Source of the DNA: Sphingobacteriales bacterium
Lineage (GTDB): Bacteria > Bacteroidota > Bacteroidia > Chitinophagales > UBA2359
Length of the DNA stretch: 64,000 bases
Direction of reading: 5' to 3'
NCBI GenBank assembly: GCA_016706405.1
Contig: JADJJT010000001.1
Span: 678,501 to 742,500, forward strand
Shown here: one piece after another, positions 45,375-55,210 of the stretch
How the letters are laid out: each line of letters begins with the position of its first letter
How positions within the stretch are numbered: position 1 is the first letter of the stretch
The notes under the pieces: model-generated
Database searches by the model: none
The model's input: only the letters and a program-made list of their open reading frames with translations
What the model was told of the DNA's origin: nothing
Made by a program: the position numbers and the translations under genes

Positions 45375-47420
45375 CTATCCGTTCATCGAAATTAAAAACT
45401 CTTCGTTCGAGCGGGTTCCGCGCATGTGGTCAAGTAAAAAATTCATGGCTTCTTCGTCGGTCATATCGGCCAGGTGGTTGCGCAATATAAACATGCGTTG
45501 TAGGGTTTCGCGGTCAAGCAGCAGGTCGTCTCGGCGGGTTGAGGAGGCTACTACATCAACAGCCGGATAAATGCGTTTGTTTGCCAAGCGGCGGTCGAGC
45601 ACTAATTCCATATTGCCGGTTCCTTTAAATTCTTCAAAAATTACCTCGTCCATCCGCGAGCCGGTTTCAATAAGTGCGGTGGCCAAAATGGTTAGCGAGC
45701 CTCCATTTTCGATATTGCGGGCTGCACCAAAAAACTTTTTGGGTTTATGCAGTGCATTGGCCTCAACACCACCCGACAGTACTTTGCCCGAAGCGGGTGC
45801 AACGGTGTTGTGAGCGCGCGCAAGGCGGGTTATTGAGTCGAGCAAAATTACAACGTCGTGGCCAGCCTCGACTAAACGTTTTGCCTTTTGTAGTACCAAG
45901 CCCGATACTTTTACGTGTTGATCGGCAGGCTCATCAAAGGTAGATGCAATAACTTCGGCCTTTACGCTTCGTTGCATATCGGTAACCTCTTCGGGGCGTT
46001 CGTCAATCAATAAAATAATGAGGTAAACTTCGGGGTGGTTGCGAGCAATGGCGTTGGCAATATCTTTTAGCAACCAGGTTTTACCAGCTTTTGGAGGCGC
46101 AACTATAAGTCCGCGCTGACCTTTGCCAATAGGCGTAAATAGGTCAATTATGCGCGTGCTGTAATTGTTATGGTCGGTAAATAGGCTTAATTTTTCATCC
46201 GGAAAAAGTGGAGTAAGGTAATCAAAGGGTACGCGGTCGCGCATTTGGTCGGCGGGTCGGCCACCAATAGTAAGTGGCTGTATAAAAGCAAAATATTTTT
46301 CGCCCTCTTTGGGTGCGCGTATCAGGCCGGTTATGCTGTCGCCGGGTTTTAGCCCGAAGGCTTTAATTTGCGAAGGGGCTACATAAATATCATCCGGCGA
46401 GTTTAGGTAATTGTAGTCTGCCGAGCGCAAAAATCCAAAACCATCTGCCATTAATTCCAATACACCTTCGCCTTGAATAATCGCATCGGCCTCAAGGTTA
46501 AATTCGTCTTCGACGGGTGTAACGGCAATATTATTGTTATTAGTGTTGTTATTGTTTGGGCGGTTCCTTTCGCGGTGTCGGTCTCTATCTCTATCTCTAT
46601 CTCTATCTCTATCGCGGTCTCTGTCTTTATCGCGGTCTCTGTCTTTATCGCGGTCTCTGTCTTTATCGCGGTCGCGGTCGGCTTCGCGGCGCTCTGTATT
46701 GTTATTGTTGTTATTATTGGGTTTGTTTTGGTTGGTTGGCTGGTTTAATATGCCTTGAGTTTGGTTGTTATTGCTGCTTTTTTGAATATTATTTTGTTTC
46801 GCCTCTTCGTTATTACTATCGCTATTGGTGTTGTTTTTTTTATGAAGCGTTTTTGGTTTATGGCGTTCAAAATTTTGAGGTGCCATTTTTGCCTCAGTCT
46901 CTAACTCTTCAATTGCTTCTTTTAAAGTATTAGCCGTTTTTGATGCTTCGCCGGCATCTTGATTTGGCTTTTTAATTATACGTTCGCGCAGTTTTTTACC
47001 TTTATCTTTTTGTTCCTTAATGCCATCGTTGTTGCTGTTGTTAACGTAGTTAGTAGTTTCGTCCTTGGGTGGGGCATCTTTGGCGATTGGGTTTGTAGGG
47101 GGCAAGGGGGTGTCAGCGGCGTTTATAATATTGTCTATATTGCTATTGTTTAATAAATTAGCCGGTTTTTTTATAATTCGTTTTGTTTTCCCTGTTTGGA
47201 GCGAAGTTTCGGGCTGTGTGTCGGTTGTCGAAGGTGGTGGTGGCGAAAGTATAGCAGTATTTTGGTTAATTATTGTGCCAGTTGCCGTTTGATGATCTAA
47301 TATTTTAAAAATCAGAGCCTGTTTGTTTAACTTGCGGTAGTTTGAAACATTTAAGTTTTCAGCTACATCGCGCAGCTCGTTTACTAGCATTTCATTTAGT
47401 TGCAAAATGTCGTATTGCAT
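45375..47420 (-). CDS. rho: transcription termination factor Rho
   Basis: 681 residues, longer than E. coli Rho (419). An N-terminal Rho_N motif (LNEMLVNELRDVAENL, residues 8-23) is followed by a disordered insertion of about 270 residues rich in Asn, Lys, Asp and Arg. Then come the RNA-binding OB fold (GVLELMADGFGFLRS) and the ATPase core: Walker A PPKAGKTW with Lys447, Walker B VVILLDSITR, the R-loop and Q-loop regions (GNMELVLDRRLANKR). Long insertions are typical of Bacteroidota Rho. Rho uses ATP to release RNA at termination. The gene is monocistronic, with an unusually long upstream gap of 950 bp. Confidence 0.95.
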   Translation of the reverse strand: MQYDILQLNEMLVNELRDVAENLNVSNYRKLNKQALIFKILDHQTATGTIINQNTAILSPPPPSTTDTQPETSLQTGKTKRIIKKPANLLNNSNIDNIINAADTPLPPTNPIAKDAPPKDETTNYVNNSNNDGIKEQKDKGKKLRERIIKKPNQDAGEASKTANTLKEAIEELETEAKMAPQNFERHKPKTLHKKNNTNSDSNNEEAKQNNIQKSSNNNQTQGILNQPTNQNKPNNNNNNNTERREADRDRDKDRDRDKDRDRDKDRDRDRDRDRDRDRDRHRERNRPNNNNTNNNNIAVTPVEDEFNLEADAIIQGEGVLELMADGFGFLRSADYNYLNSPDDIYVAPSQIKAFGLKPGDSITGLIRAPKEGEKYFAFIQPLTIGGRPADQMRDRVPFDYLTPLFPDEKLSLFTDHNNYSTRIIDLFTPIGKGQRGLIVAPPKAGKTWLLKDIANAIARNHPEVYLIILLIDERPEEVTDMQRSVKAEVIASTFDEPADQHVKVSGLVLQKAKRLVEAGHDVVILLDSITRLARAHNTVAPASGKVLSGGVEANALHKPKKFFGAARNIENGGSLTILATALIETGSRMDEVIFEEFKGTGNMELVLDRRLANKRIYPAVDVVASSTRRDDLLLDRETLQRMFILRNHLADMTDEEAMNFLLDHMRGTRSNEEFLISMNG
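46580..46680 (-). repeat. short tandem repeats inside rho encoding an Arg/Asp/Lys tract
   Basis: TCTCTA hexamers (about four) followed by three copies of an 18-bp unit (GCGGTCTCTGTCTTTATC). They encode RDRDRD and KDRDRD repeats at about residues 247-280. Such repeats can change copy number without breaking the frame, since both units are multiples of three. Confidence 0.8.
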
Positions 47421-48370
47421 AATTTAATTTTTGGTGGTTTGCTCTTGTGGACGCAATATATTTAATTACTTAATCAATCAAATCAATTAATTAAAGCATT
47501 AAAGTCGTTGAGAGGCAGAGCGGGGAATTAAGGGGGTGGATTCAATAATATTTATAGTCAAAAATGACAACAAGTTGTTTGCTGAAATTAAAATATAAAA
47601 ATATTTGACTTGATTTTACTTGCTAAAATATTTGGTTTTTTAGGGTTGAATTAAGTTTCGGTTGCAACGTAATTTTTTTAAAAAGGAGCATAAAACTTGC
47701 TAAACTTAACTCCGGATAAAAAATAGTGCATAACAAACAATCAAACAAATAAACAAGGTTGTAATTTAGTCAAAACAACATGTTATAAAAGTAAAAACTA
47801 CAAAGCGATAGGGAAATAAAAAAGAATGGAAATTAGTAAGAAAGACTAAGGTTTGCTACATGCTAAAAGTACAAGTCAAAACTTTTATTTTTAGCATAAA
47901 CATGGAAATAAGATTGCCGACAACTATTTTGTAAAATAAATGTATAGCTGTTTTTGTTAAAAACAGAAACAACAAGCTACCAGCGTTTTGGCAGAATAGT
48001 AATAATAAAATGGCATGTTGGATAATTAATAAAACACAGGGCTGAGGATACTTTCTAAAATAAGTAGAACCAACCTAAAATAATCACCTAACTAATCAAA
48101 TAAACAATATAAAATTACTTGTTTAGAGAAACAGCAATAGTGTACTTAAACTTGGGTGTAAAGATAAGGTGGTTTTATATTTTTTACAAAAAAATTTTAG
48201 CGTGTGGATAAGTTTGCCCAGTTTTAGACCTGTTTTGTTGTAAAAGCAGTTAATTATTGCAGTTAAAAGACAAATTGCTTGCTTATTTACAGCCATTTAA
48301 CAACATGGGTCGGGTTTGTTTTTTTCCGGAAAAAGAATATAAAATCCGGATGAAGGAAGGAACGAAAAAA
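47421..48370. other. 950-bp gene-free region between rho and rnpB
   Basis: Very AT-rich. It holds one TCCGGA near 47712 and two near 48325-48350, plus hairpins such as ATGCTAAAA/TTTTTAGCAT around 47860-47908. Rho is minus-strand, so the rho-proximal part is its leader. No gene or known riboswitch is seen. Promoters for rho must lie here, but no confident one is found. Confidence 0.4.
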
Positions 48371-48773
48371 GTTACAGGCCTATAAGCCGGATTCTGTACG
48401 CCATTGCGCAAATGGGCTTCTGCCATCTATCTACGGTATAACTCGCGCTATACCTCTAACGACCTACCCCCCGGCCTTGTACGAGCAGCACTTATAGCCT
48501 GCAAAATGCAAGCTAAAGCCGGTGTATTTGGTCTTTCAACCCGCAAGGTTTACCCCAACAACAAATTACCCTGCTGTTGCACAGTTATTTAAGCTGTGTT
48601 TTCACCCTTACCAAAGCGGTTTTTAAGGCCGCTAAGGCGGTTATTTTCTGTGGCACTTGCTGTAGCTAAGGCATTGCTGCCCTGCCCCCACCCGTTAGGT
48701 GGTGCGGTGCTCTGCGTTGTCCAGACTTTCCTCGTTGGGGCAACAGCCCCCCCGCGACAGAACAACCTGTAAC
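48371..48773 (-). ncRNA. rnpB: RNase P RNA
   Basis: The minus strand carries the universally conserved P4 region (GAGGAAAGTCTGGAC, near 48720-48736), then GGGTGGGGGCAGGGCAGCAA. The 3' end has ACAGAATCCGGCTTATAGGC, the standard P4' and tail. The ends pair as GTTACAGG with CCTGTAAC, forming helix P1. At about 403 nt it is a type A-like length. It matures tRNA 5' ends with RnpA. A candidate promoter lies 14 nt upstream. Confidence 0.93.
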
Positions 48774-48786
48774 TTATTGCGCAGAG

Positions 48787-48794
48787 CAAAATTA
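48787..48794 (-). promoter_or_regulatory. candidate -7 element of rnpB
   Basis: TAATTTTG on the minus strand, 14 nt before the predicted 5' end of RNase P RNA, a fitting distance for a start just before the mature end. Confidence 0.5.
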
Positions 48795-49148
48795 CGGCAA
48801 ATATTGCAAACTAAGGCTTTAAAATTGTCCTTATTTGTTGTGGATTTATTTTGTTGCTATTGCCAATTTCCATCCGGGCAGTGCCATTAAACCAATGGGC
48901 TTTTGTATTTTTAAACCTGCTTTTTGTTGCCACGAGTTGATTGCTTCTAAAGGCAATGATTTACAAATTTCTATTTCTTTAAGAGAAAGTTATGGAACAA
49001 TTTAACCCCGGAGGCTAATTTTTATCCGGAAAACGAGGATGTACTTTGCCTCGAGCCAATAAATCTTTAAGCTAAAACGATGGTTTTGAGGCGAAAGGAG
49101 CAAAAAATTTATCCGGAATTAAGGAGGCAGGTGTTAATTGGGCAATGA
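48795..49148. other. intergenic region with possible gene remnant
   Basis: No complete gene. On the minus strand a stop-free stretch (48846-48989) encodes a plausible C-terminal peptide (SWQQKAGLKIQKPIGLMALP) with no start codon; it may be a decayed gene end. Two TCCGGA sites are near 49025 and 49111. Confidence 0.3.
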
Positions 49149-50213
49149 TTACATTGTTGCCGCGCCGACACCTTTCTTTAAATCTTTATTTGCGTAGAAA
49201 CGGAATGTTAGCCCAAGCGTGGTTTGGTGCTGCGAACCGACTTGGGTATAAAAATCGGAGGTATTTAGGTATTGATAAACGGGAAAATCGGAGGTGGCAA
49301 AGAGCGTGAATTTTCCCTGTGTGTAGCTGACTTGGGGCGTGATATAAACTTTTTTGTAGCCGGTGGCTTCGGGAAAATAATTTGACGGTTTGCCGAACAG
49401 CAAAATATTATTGTTAATTTTCATTCGACTAACATGTTCGTAACGCGCCTGTAATATAACCCCAAGATGGTTAAAAAAAGATTTTCCGGCAAAAAGCGCA
49501 ACGCTTGCGTAATCGCCCAATTTTTCTCCGTTTGCATTATATCCCTTTTTTATGTAAAATGCGTTGGCAAAAAGTTTGAAATTTTGCCTCACCCAGCCGC
49601 GATAAAGAAAAGTGTAGAAAATAATATCGTGCGCGCCCGATGATAACTGAACGGCAGTTGGTTTGACCACATAAAATGTTTTGCCCGAAAACGGCTCGAC
49701 ACTTCCAATAGAATCATTGTAGCTGCCTAATGGAATTTTGAAGCCTGTTCCGATGGTAATTTCGTTGTGAATATTGCCGTGTGCTTTGTTCAAAACATCG
49801 TAACGCGGAAAAAGTATGAGGTCGCCAATACCGTTTGATTTATAGGTGGTAGCAGGGTTTTCATTCAAGCCAACTTCTTCTTTCTTAAAATAATACCCAT
49901 TCTCTACCGATAGGGTGAAGTTTTTTGTGATACCGTAACCAATTTTAAAATACTGATAACTGCTGTTATAACTGTCAAAGGTTCTTACTGAGTCGGGGGC
50001 TAATTTATCGTTTTGGTAAAATTTATTTGCATTAATGAACTGTAAATTTGTGCTTAGCTCAAACTGCCCTTCCTGCAAAACGCCTGTAGATGCCCCCCCC
50101 GAAATTGAACAGCCACTACTGCCTGCGCAGCACTGTGCAAAGCCGTTGTAGGTAAAAATAAAATTTAAAGCAGCAACAAATAGAATTGTTTTGAGTAGGA
50201 AATACTTTTTCAT
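49149..50213 (-). CDS. outer-membrane beta-barrel protein, uncharacterised
   Basis: 354 residues with a signal peptide (ending FTYNGFAQ) and a mature N-terminus unusually rich in cysteine (CCAGSSGCSISGG). The rest alternates aromatic and hydrophobic residues in strands of about ten (for example FKIGYGITKNFTLSVENGYYF), as in outer-membrane transporter/porin-like proteins (Bacteroidota MetA-pathway or TonB-independent barrels). The final residues lack a sorting domain. It follows a thioredoxin-like gene in the same direction at 87 bp, so they may form an operon. The cysteine cluster suggests metal binding or thiol exchange, but this is inference. Confidence 0.65.
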   Translation of the reverse strand: MKKYFLLKTILFVAALNFIFTYNGFAQCCAGSSGCSISGGASTGVLQEGQFELSTNLQFINANKFYQNDKLAPDSVRTFDSYNSSYQYFKIGYGITKNFTLSVENGYYFKKEEVGLNENPATTYKSNGIGDLILFPRYDVLNKAHGNIHNEITIGTGFKIPLGSYNDSIGSVEPFSGKTFYVVKPTAVQLSSGAHDIIFYTFLYRGWVRQNFKLFANAFYIKKGYNANGEKLGDYASVALFAGKSFFNHLGVILQARYEHVSRMKINNNILLFGKPSNYFPEATGYKKVYITPQVSYTQGKFTLFATSDFPVYQYLNTSDFYTQVGSQHQTTLGLTFRFYANKDLKKGVGAATM

Positions 50214-50300
50214 ATAAATGAGTTTGAATATTAAAAAAAAACAGGCAGCTACTTGCGCTTACCTGCTATTTTGGGTTTTACAATTAAAATAGGTGTTTAT

Positions 50301-51071
50301 TTAATTTGCCTTTACAAAATTGATGAACTGGTTTGCAGTGCCATCAGAAAATTTAACCAGGTACATTCCGGATGAAACTGCATCGAGGTTAATTTTAATT
50401 TTGTTTTCTCCGGCATCTAATTTTCCGGAATAAATTGTTTGGATAAATTTTCCCTCGATATTAAAAAGTTCGAGCGCAATATCAGAAGTTTTAGTGAGGC
50501 TAAATTTTACTTCGGCAAAATTACCCGAGGGGTTAGGGAAAACGCTTAGCGTACTTGCGTTGCTATTTACGTCATTTATATTTGTGGCAGTGAGCGCGGT
50601 ATTAATTGCCTTTTGCAAGTCGGTTGCATCTACGCTGTTGTTGGCATTGTAAAAAACAGTATGATTTGCCCCGCCCACAACAACAATTTTAGGCATGCCG
50701 GTTGTGCCGTAATCTTTCATGTTGATATCCTTGTTTGAAAACCGAATGGTGTTTGTAAGCCCGTTTGTATTTGCCCAACTGTTGATAGAGGCGCAAGCAG
50801 TGTTGGCATAATCATCGCACAAATACATGTAAACAGTATTAGGGTAGTTCTGTGCATAGCTTTGCACTACATTGTAAGTAGTAAATGAGGGGCCTACACA
50901 AGGCGGGCAGGGCATTACCCAACAAAGCACTACTACTTTGCCCGCATCTAATTCGGTAAAAAGGTTATGCGAGTTGCCACTGCAATCATCAACAGTAAAA
51001 TCAGTTGCGGTTTGCGCCATGCCCATATAGGAAATGGCAACTAAAATTAAGGCCAATAGCGTTTTTTTCAT
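50301..51071 (-). CDS. secreted thioredoxin-like protein with T9SS type A sorting domain
   Basis: 256 residues: signal peptide (1-19, ending MGMAQ), thioredoxin-like domain with CPPC at residues 55-58 (the rare Cys-Pro-Pro-Cys active site), an additional pair of cysteines (CDDY...ACAS), and cis-proline-like TGMPKI. From residue about 180 the sequence turns into a T9SS type A C-terminal domain (LSVFPNPSGNFAEVKF...SGMYLVKF). It is thus a surface or secreted thiol-disulfide protein. It likely shares a transcript with the following outer-membrane protein. Confidence 0.85.
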   Translation of the reverse strand: MKKTLLALILVAISYMGMAQTATDFTVDDCSGNSHNLFTELDAGKVVVLCWVMPCPPCVGPSFTTYNVVQSYAQNYPNTVYMYLCDDYANTACASINSWANTNGLTNTIRFSNKDINMKDYGTTGMPKIVVVGGANHTVFYNANNSVDATDLQKAINTALTATNINDVNSNASTLSVFPNPSGNFAEVKFSLTKTSDIALELFNIEGKFIQTIYSGKLDAGENKIKINLDAVSSGMYLVKFSDGTANQFINFVKAN

Positions 51072-51315
51072 TTTAAATTATTTTATATGTAATAAATAAT
51101 ATGGAGGATTTTAGAATATTTTTTTTTATGATCACAATAAAAATTGCCAGCTATTATTCCCCGGATATTGAAGCAATTTAAGGTAAACACTAAAAGAGCC
51201 TTCAGAAATAAATGCTAACTACCAACAAAATTACGACTAATTTCTCTGAAAATTGATATTATTGCAAAGGCACTAATTTTATCCGGAAAAAAAATAGCTA
51301 AATAATTGTTTCAAA

Positions 51316-52335
51316 TTAGTTGTTAAAAAAGCGGTTCATTAATTTGGTATCCTTATTTTTATAGGCTAAGTAAGGCTCCGATTTTTTAAGCAAATTATTT
51401 TTAATACTGCGCCTGAAAATGCTTGTTAAAAAGTATATTAATTTGTTTGTTTGTTTGGCCATATTATTAAAATAATCATCGATGGTTCCGTTTCTGAAAT
51501 GTAGTATTTTTTCTAAAATTTCACCGTCTTGATAATAGCCACAATGAAAGTTTTTGCTGGCAAAGGCAAACTTTGGGAAATCGGCTTTTCCTAATCCGGA
51601 AATTTCAAAGGAACGATTTAAAAAATCGGCATAACTGATTCTGTAATTTTCGCCGCCGCCTAAATTAAATATCTTTTTTGAAATCAAATCGGCCTTTTCA
51701 ATTGCATTTACAAAAGCCAATGCAGTGTCGTGGGGTGTTGCAATTTCTAAACTCGTATCCAACGGCATGTGAAACATAAGTTTAGATATTTTATGATTGC
51801 CCATGATGGCGGCAAGCCTAAAAATTGACCAGTTCAGTTTTGAATTAATAATAATTTTTTCTGCTTCTATCTTTGATATAGCATATTCATCGCCTTCGCT
51901 TGCCTGAAGCTTGTCGTTTACGGTTATATCCGGAGTTTTTACCCTGTCGCCGTAAACAGATATAGAGGAGCTATACAGGAAAAAACAGTTTGGCGAAAAC
52001 ACTTCAAGATTTCGAACTAAATTTTCTGTTCCCTGTGTATTTATTTTGTAGGCCAGTTCAGGATGTTCGTCAGCGGCAGGTGGAATTAATGCCGCCAGAT
52101 GAATTACAAAATCTTTGTCGGTACTAATTTTTTTAACATCTTCAAAATTAGAAATATCGCCGTAAACCACCTCAATTTTATCCTTGTATTTCGAGTATAT
52201 TTTTTCTGTTTTTGGGATTTTAATATCAAAAACGGTAAGGTTAAAGTTTTCGCTTTTGTTGTAAAGTTGTTTTAAAACTTCAAGACCCACCGTTCCTGAA
52301 CTGCCGGTAATTAGCACATTTTGTTTTTTATTCAT
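51316..52335 (-). CDS. NAD-dependent epimerase/dehydratase (extended SDR)
   Basis: 339 residues. The Rossmann motif is GSSGTVGLEVL (residues 11-21), with FDIK as the acidic end of the second strand; the catalytic Tyr-Lys pair is in YAISKIEAEK, and a serine in YSSSISVYGD. Extended SDRs convert nucleotide sugars or sterol-like substrates. The last 60 residues are lysine-rich and hydrophobic (LIYFLTSIFRR), perhaps membrane-associated. No sugar cluster adjoins it. It appears monocistronic. Confidence 0.8.
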   Translation of the reverse strand: MNKKQNVLITGSSGTVGLEVLKQLYNKSENFNLTVFDIKIPKTEKIYSKYKDKIEVVYGDISNFEDVKKISTDKDFVIHLAALIPPAADEHPELAYKINTQGTENLVRNLEVFSPNCFFLYSSSISVYGDRVKTPDITVNDKLQASEGDEYAISKIEAEKIIINSKLNWSIFRLAAIMGNHKISKLMFHMPLDTSLEIATPHDTALAFVNAIEKADLISKKIFNLGGGENYRISYADFLNRSFEISGLGKADFPKFAFASKNFHCGYYQDGEILEKILHFRNGTIDDYFNNMAKQTNKLIYFLTSIFRRSIKNNLLKKSEPYLAYKNKDTKLMNRFFNN

Positions 52336-53524
52336 GTAGTTTTATTAAAGTTTAAATTTTCCGGATGAATGTAGAGTGCATTAAAAGCATTTCGCTGCTT
52401 AAGCGGCACCTAACTGTTACCGATTTACCGGCTACTGTCATCTGCACGTTGTAGGCAAGGGGTTTGTTCTTTTATAAGTTTTATCACCAATTTTTATCGC
52501 CTGAAAGAATGGTTACAAAATAAACTCAGGCAGGCTCTTTAATTGAAAGATTGACAATTTGCGTTTGAGTAGCGGTTTTAGAGTAGATTGTTTTTCTGGC
52601 AATATCGGCAATAGTTATGCGAGTGGTTTAAAAAATATTTCCTAAGTCAATTGAAAAATTGCCATTTCTCCTTAAAAAAGGGGGTTAATTTAAGGCAAAT
52701 ATACATTGTTTGTGTAATTTTTGCAAGTGATGTTTTTTAGAAAACTAAAATTAACAGGCAAAACGTTTTTGAACCGACAAGTTTTGGTTTTTTTGAAAAA
52801 TAAGATAGTTGGCAGTTGTCCTAAATTTGTTGAGGTAAGGCTGCTGCGGTTCGTTGTTTGTTATCGTATCCATTTCGCTTTGCTTTGTCGTTTAATTTTA
52901 TCCGGAACAACTTTAGCTTTTTGTTCTCGGGCATTTATTTACAATTTTGTTTGCAATTTTTTAATTTTTTTTAAAAAACCGCCTAACAAAACAAGTGCTT
53001 TAGCGTACTTACAAATGAGTTTCCAATGCAGTTTTCTCAATCACTCACTTAACTTATTAGTTTAGTTACAAATGTTATGCGGTATTTTATTTCCAAATCA
53101 GTTTTTAAATAACGATAAATACCATCTGAAAAAAAGGCGATGAGGCATAAAATACCGCAATTTGAAAGTACGGCATTGTATCGTTTTATTTATCCGGAAA
53201 AGAGAATATATAATCCGGATTAAAATACTCTAAAAGGCAACTCCTCTGCCATATTCAACCAAACGGGTAAAAACAAGGCTAACCAACCCTTGCTCTCAAT
53301 ACACCACCCACACACATTTTTAAAGGTTTTGAAAAGGAAAGAAGATTGCTCTTTCCTTTATTTTTTATTGCTGTGCTACACTACACTTTTCTTTAGCTGA
53401 GGTGTTATGTGCTATAATAACAATCATGGCATTGCCTCCTGCAAAGTCTCTATATTCCCCAAAATTTGTGCTGGGGAGTATGGGGGCTTATTTTGCATTT
53501 TTTGCCGTTGTATGGTTAAATTGT
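52336..53524. other. 1.2-kb region without a supportable gene
   Basis: Three or four TCCGGA sites (near 52357, 52903, 53193 and 53214) and a strong hairpin with T-run at 53333-53366. An open frame of 114 codons at 52721-53065 has poor, cysteine- and leucine-rich composition and I do not call it. A minus-strand TATATTTG near 52698 could serve the epimerase gene, but it is 360 bp away. Confidence 0.4.
53333..53366 (+). terminator. plus-strand hairpin terminator without an assigned gene
   Basis: AAAGGAAAGA pairs exactly with TCTTTCCTTT around a 7-nt loop and is followed by ATTTTTTATT on the plus strand. No plus-strand gene precedes it in the previous kilobase. On the minus strand it lacks a T-run after the stem. 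Confidence 0.65.
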
Positions 53525-55210
53525 TTAGCCTTTTGTATTTAGCTTGCTGTGGTGCCGGCTATAGGCAAAATATATCACCAAACCCAAGGCTAACCATGCT
53601 AAAAACCAAAGCCAATTAATAAGCGTCATGCCGGTTAAAAGGTACGAGCAGGTTATAACGCCCAAAACAGGTATAAGCGAGTAGTTTTTGCGATAGCTTA
53701 AAACGGCAATAATTACACTAAACAGCATAAAAACAAGCATGGGCAAATTGGTTGCCAACTGTGTTGTATCAAACAAACTAATTAAGTATTGCCTTGTGCT
53801 GCTAAAAATTAATAAAATAGTCAAAATACTGCATAGAATTACCGTTACCAACCATTTGCCGTTAATATAAGGTAGGGCAAAACCTCCTTCTTGTTTGGCT
53901 TTTAGGGCATCGCGTTTGGGCAATAACAAAACCCCGCCACACACTAAAATAAAAGCAAAAATAGTGGCAATACTTGTAAAATCAAGTACAAACTGCTCGT
54001 CTGTAAATAAAATGGGCACGCCCACCACTAATCCGGTAATAATGGTTGCAAACGAGGGCGTTTTGTATTTAGGATGTATTTTTTGAAATGGTTTAGGCAG
54101 TAATCCATCTCTGCTCATGCTTAACCAAATGCGCGGCTGCCCCAACTGAAAAACTAACAGCACCGTTGTAATGGCAATAACCGCACCTACCGAAACCAAA
54201 TAAACCATCCATTTAACACCTTTAAGGGCAAACACCTCGGCTAAGGGGTCGGTAACGCCTAACGAGGTGTAAACCACCATGCCCGTTATAACCAAAGCAA
54301 GAACTACGTAAACAATAGTGCAAATTACTAACGAGTTTAAAATGCCGCGCGGCAAATCGCGCTCCGGATTTTTGCTTTCATCGGCAAGGGTCGAGACGGC
54401 ATCGAAGCCAATATAGGCAAAAAATACCGACGAAACGCCCGCCATTACCCCTCCAAAGCCGTTAGGCAAAAAGGGTGTCCAGTTGTCAATATCAATATAA
54501 AACGCGCCTACCAAAATAACAATTACCAAAATAGCCAGTTTTAATATTACCATAGCGTTGCCAACATTGCGCGATTCTTTAACGCCAATATAGACTAAAG
54601 CGGTAACTAATAGGTTAATACAAAGCGCCGGAAGGTCGAAAATGATGCGCAAACTGCCCAGCATGGGGGCGGTTTGCCAAGCGGTAAGTGCTTCGCCGGG
54701 GGCATTTCCGGATGCTGCCGCCAAACTTGCCGACTTGTAATTACACGTAAGCCATTCGGGCAGGTGTAGCCCCACCGAGTCGAGCAGGTTTGTAAAATAA
54801 CCACTCCAAGCAAATGCCACATAAATATTGCCAATGGCGTACTCCATTAGCAGCGCCCAGCCAATAATCCAGGCAAACAGTTCGCCAAACGAGGCATACG
54901 CATACGTATAGGCGCTACCCGATACGGGCACCCGCGAGGCAAACTCGGCATAACATAAAGCAGTAAAACCGCAGGCAATGCCACAAATAATAAAAAGCAG
55001 CACCACACCCGGCCCACCGCTGGCACAAGCCGAGCCCATAGAGCTAAAACTGCCCGCGCCAATAATAGCGGCAATACCCATAAAAGTAAGGTCGCGCACA
55101 CCTAACGACCTCGAAAGCCCTTCAAAGTGTTCATCGGGGTTTTCAGACCCTTGCGCTACATCTCGTTGGATGTTTTCTAATGATTTTTTCCGGAAAAGGT
55201 AGTTGCTCAT
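53525..55210 (-). CDS. APC-superfamily amino-acid permease
   Basis: 561 residues with about 12-14 transmembrane helices. The N-terminal helix 1 motif (GIAAIIGAGSFSSMGSACASGGPG) matches the substrate-binding break of APC transporters, and helix 6 shows FFAYIGFDAVSTLADESKNPERDLPRGIL, a hallmark of cationic and general amino-acid permeases (YfnA/CAT type). It imports amino acids by proton symport or exchange. The long cytoplasmic N-terminus (about 40 residues) is also common in this subgroup. It is monocistronic. Confidence 0.9.
   Translation of the reverse strand: MSNYLFRKKSLENIQRDVAQGSENPDEHFEGLSRSLGVRDLTFMGIAAIIGAGSFSSMGSACASGGPGVVLLFIICGIACGFTALCYAEFASRVPVSGSAYTYAYASFGELFAWIIGWALLMEYAIGNIYVAFAWSGYFTNLLDSVGLHLPEWLTCNYKSASLAAASGNAPGEALTAWQTAPMLGSLRIIFDLPALCINLLVTALVYIGVKESRNVGNAMVILKLAILVIVILVGAFYIDIDNWTPFLPNGFGGVMAGVSSVFFAYIGFDAVSTLADESKNPERDLPRGILNSLVICTIVYVVLALVITGMVVYTSLGVTDPLAEVFALKGVKWMVYLVSVGAVIAITTVLLVFQLGQPRIWLSMSRDGLLPKPFQKIHPKYKTPSFATIITGLVVGVPILFTDEQFVLDFTSIATIFAFILVCGGVLLLPKRDALKAKQEGGFALPYINGKWLVTVILCSILTILLIFSSTRQYLISLFDTTQLATNLPMLVFMLFSVIIAVLSYRKNYSLIPVLGVITCSYLLTGMTLINWLWFLAWLALGLVIYFAYSRHHSKLNTKG

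Noticed and set aside
48846..48989. Minus-strand gene fragment beside rnpB
   Set aside because: Only 48 stop-free codons without a start; kept as a possible remnant in the intergenic entry but not called as a gene.
52721..53065. Open frame of 114 codons
   Set aside because: Composition rich in Cys, Leu and Phe, no recognisable domain, no good start signal; it looks like chance reading in AT-rich DNA.
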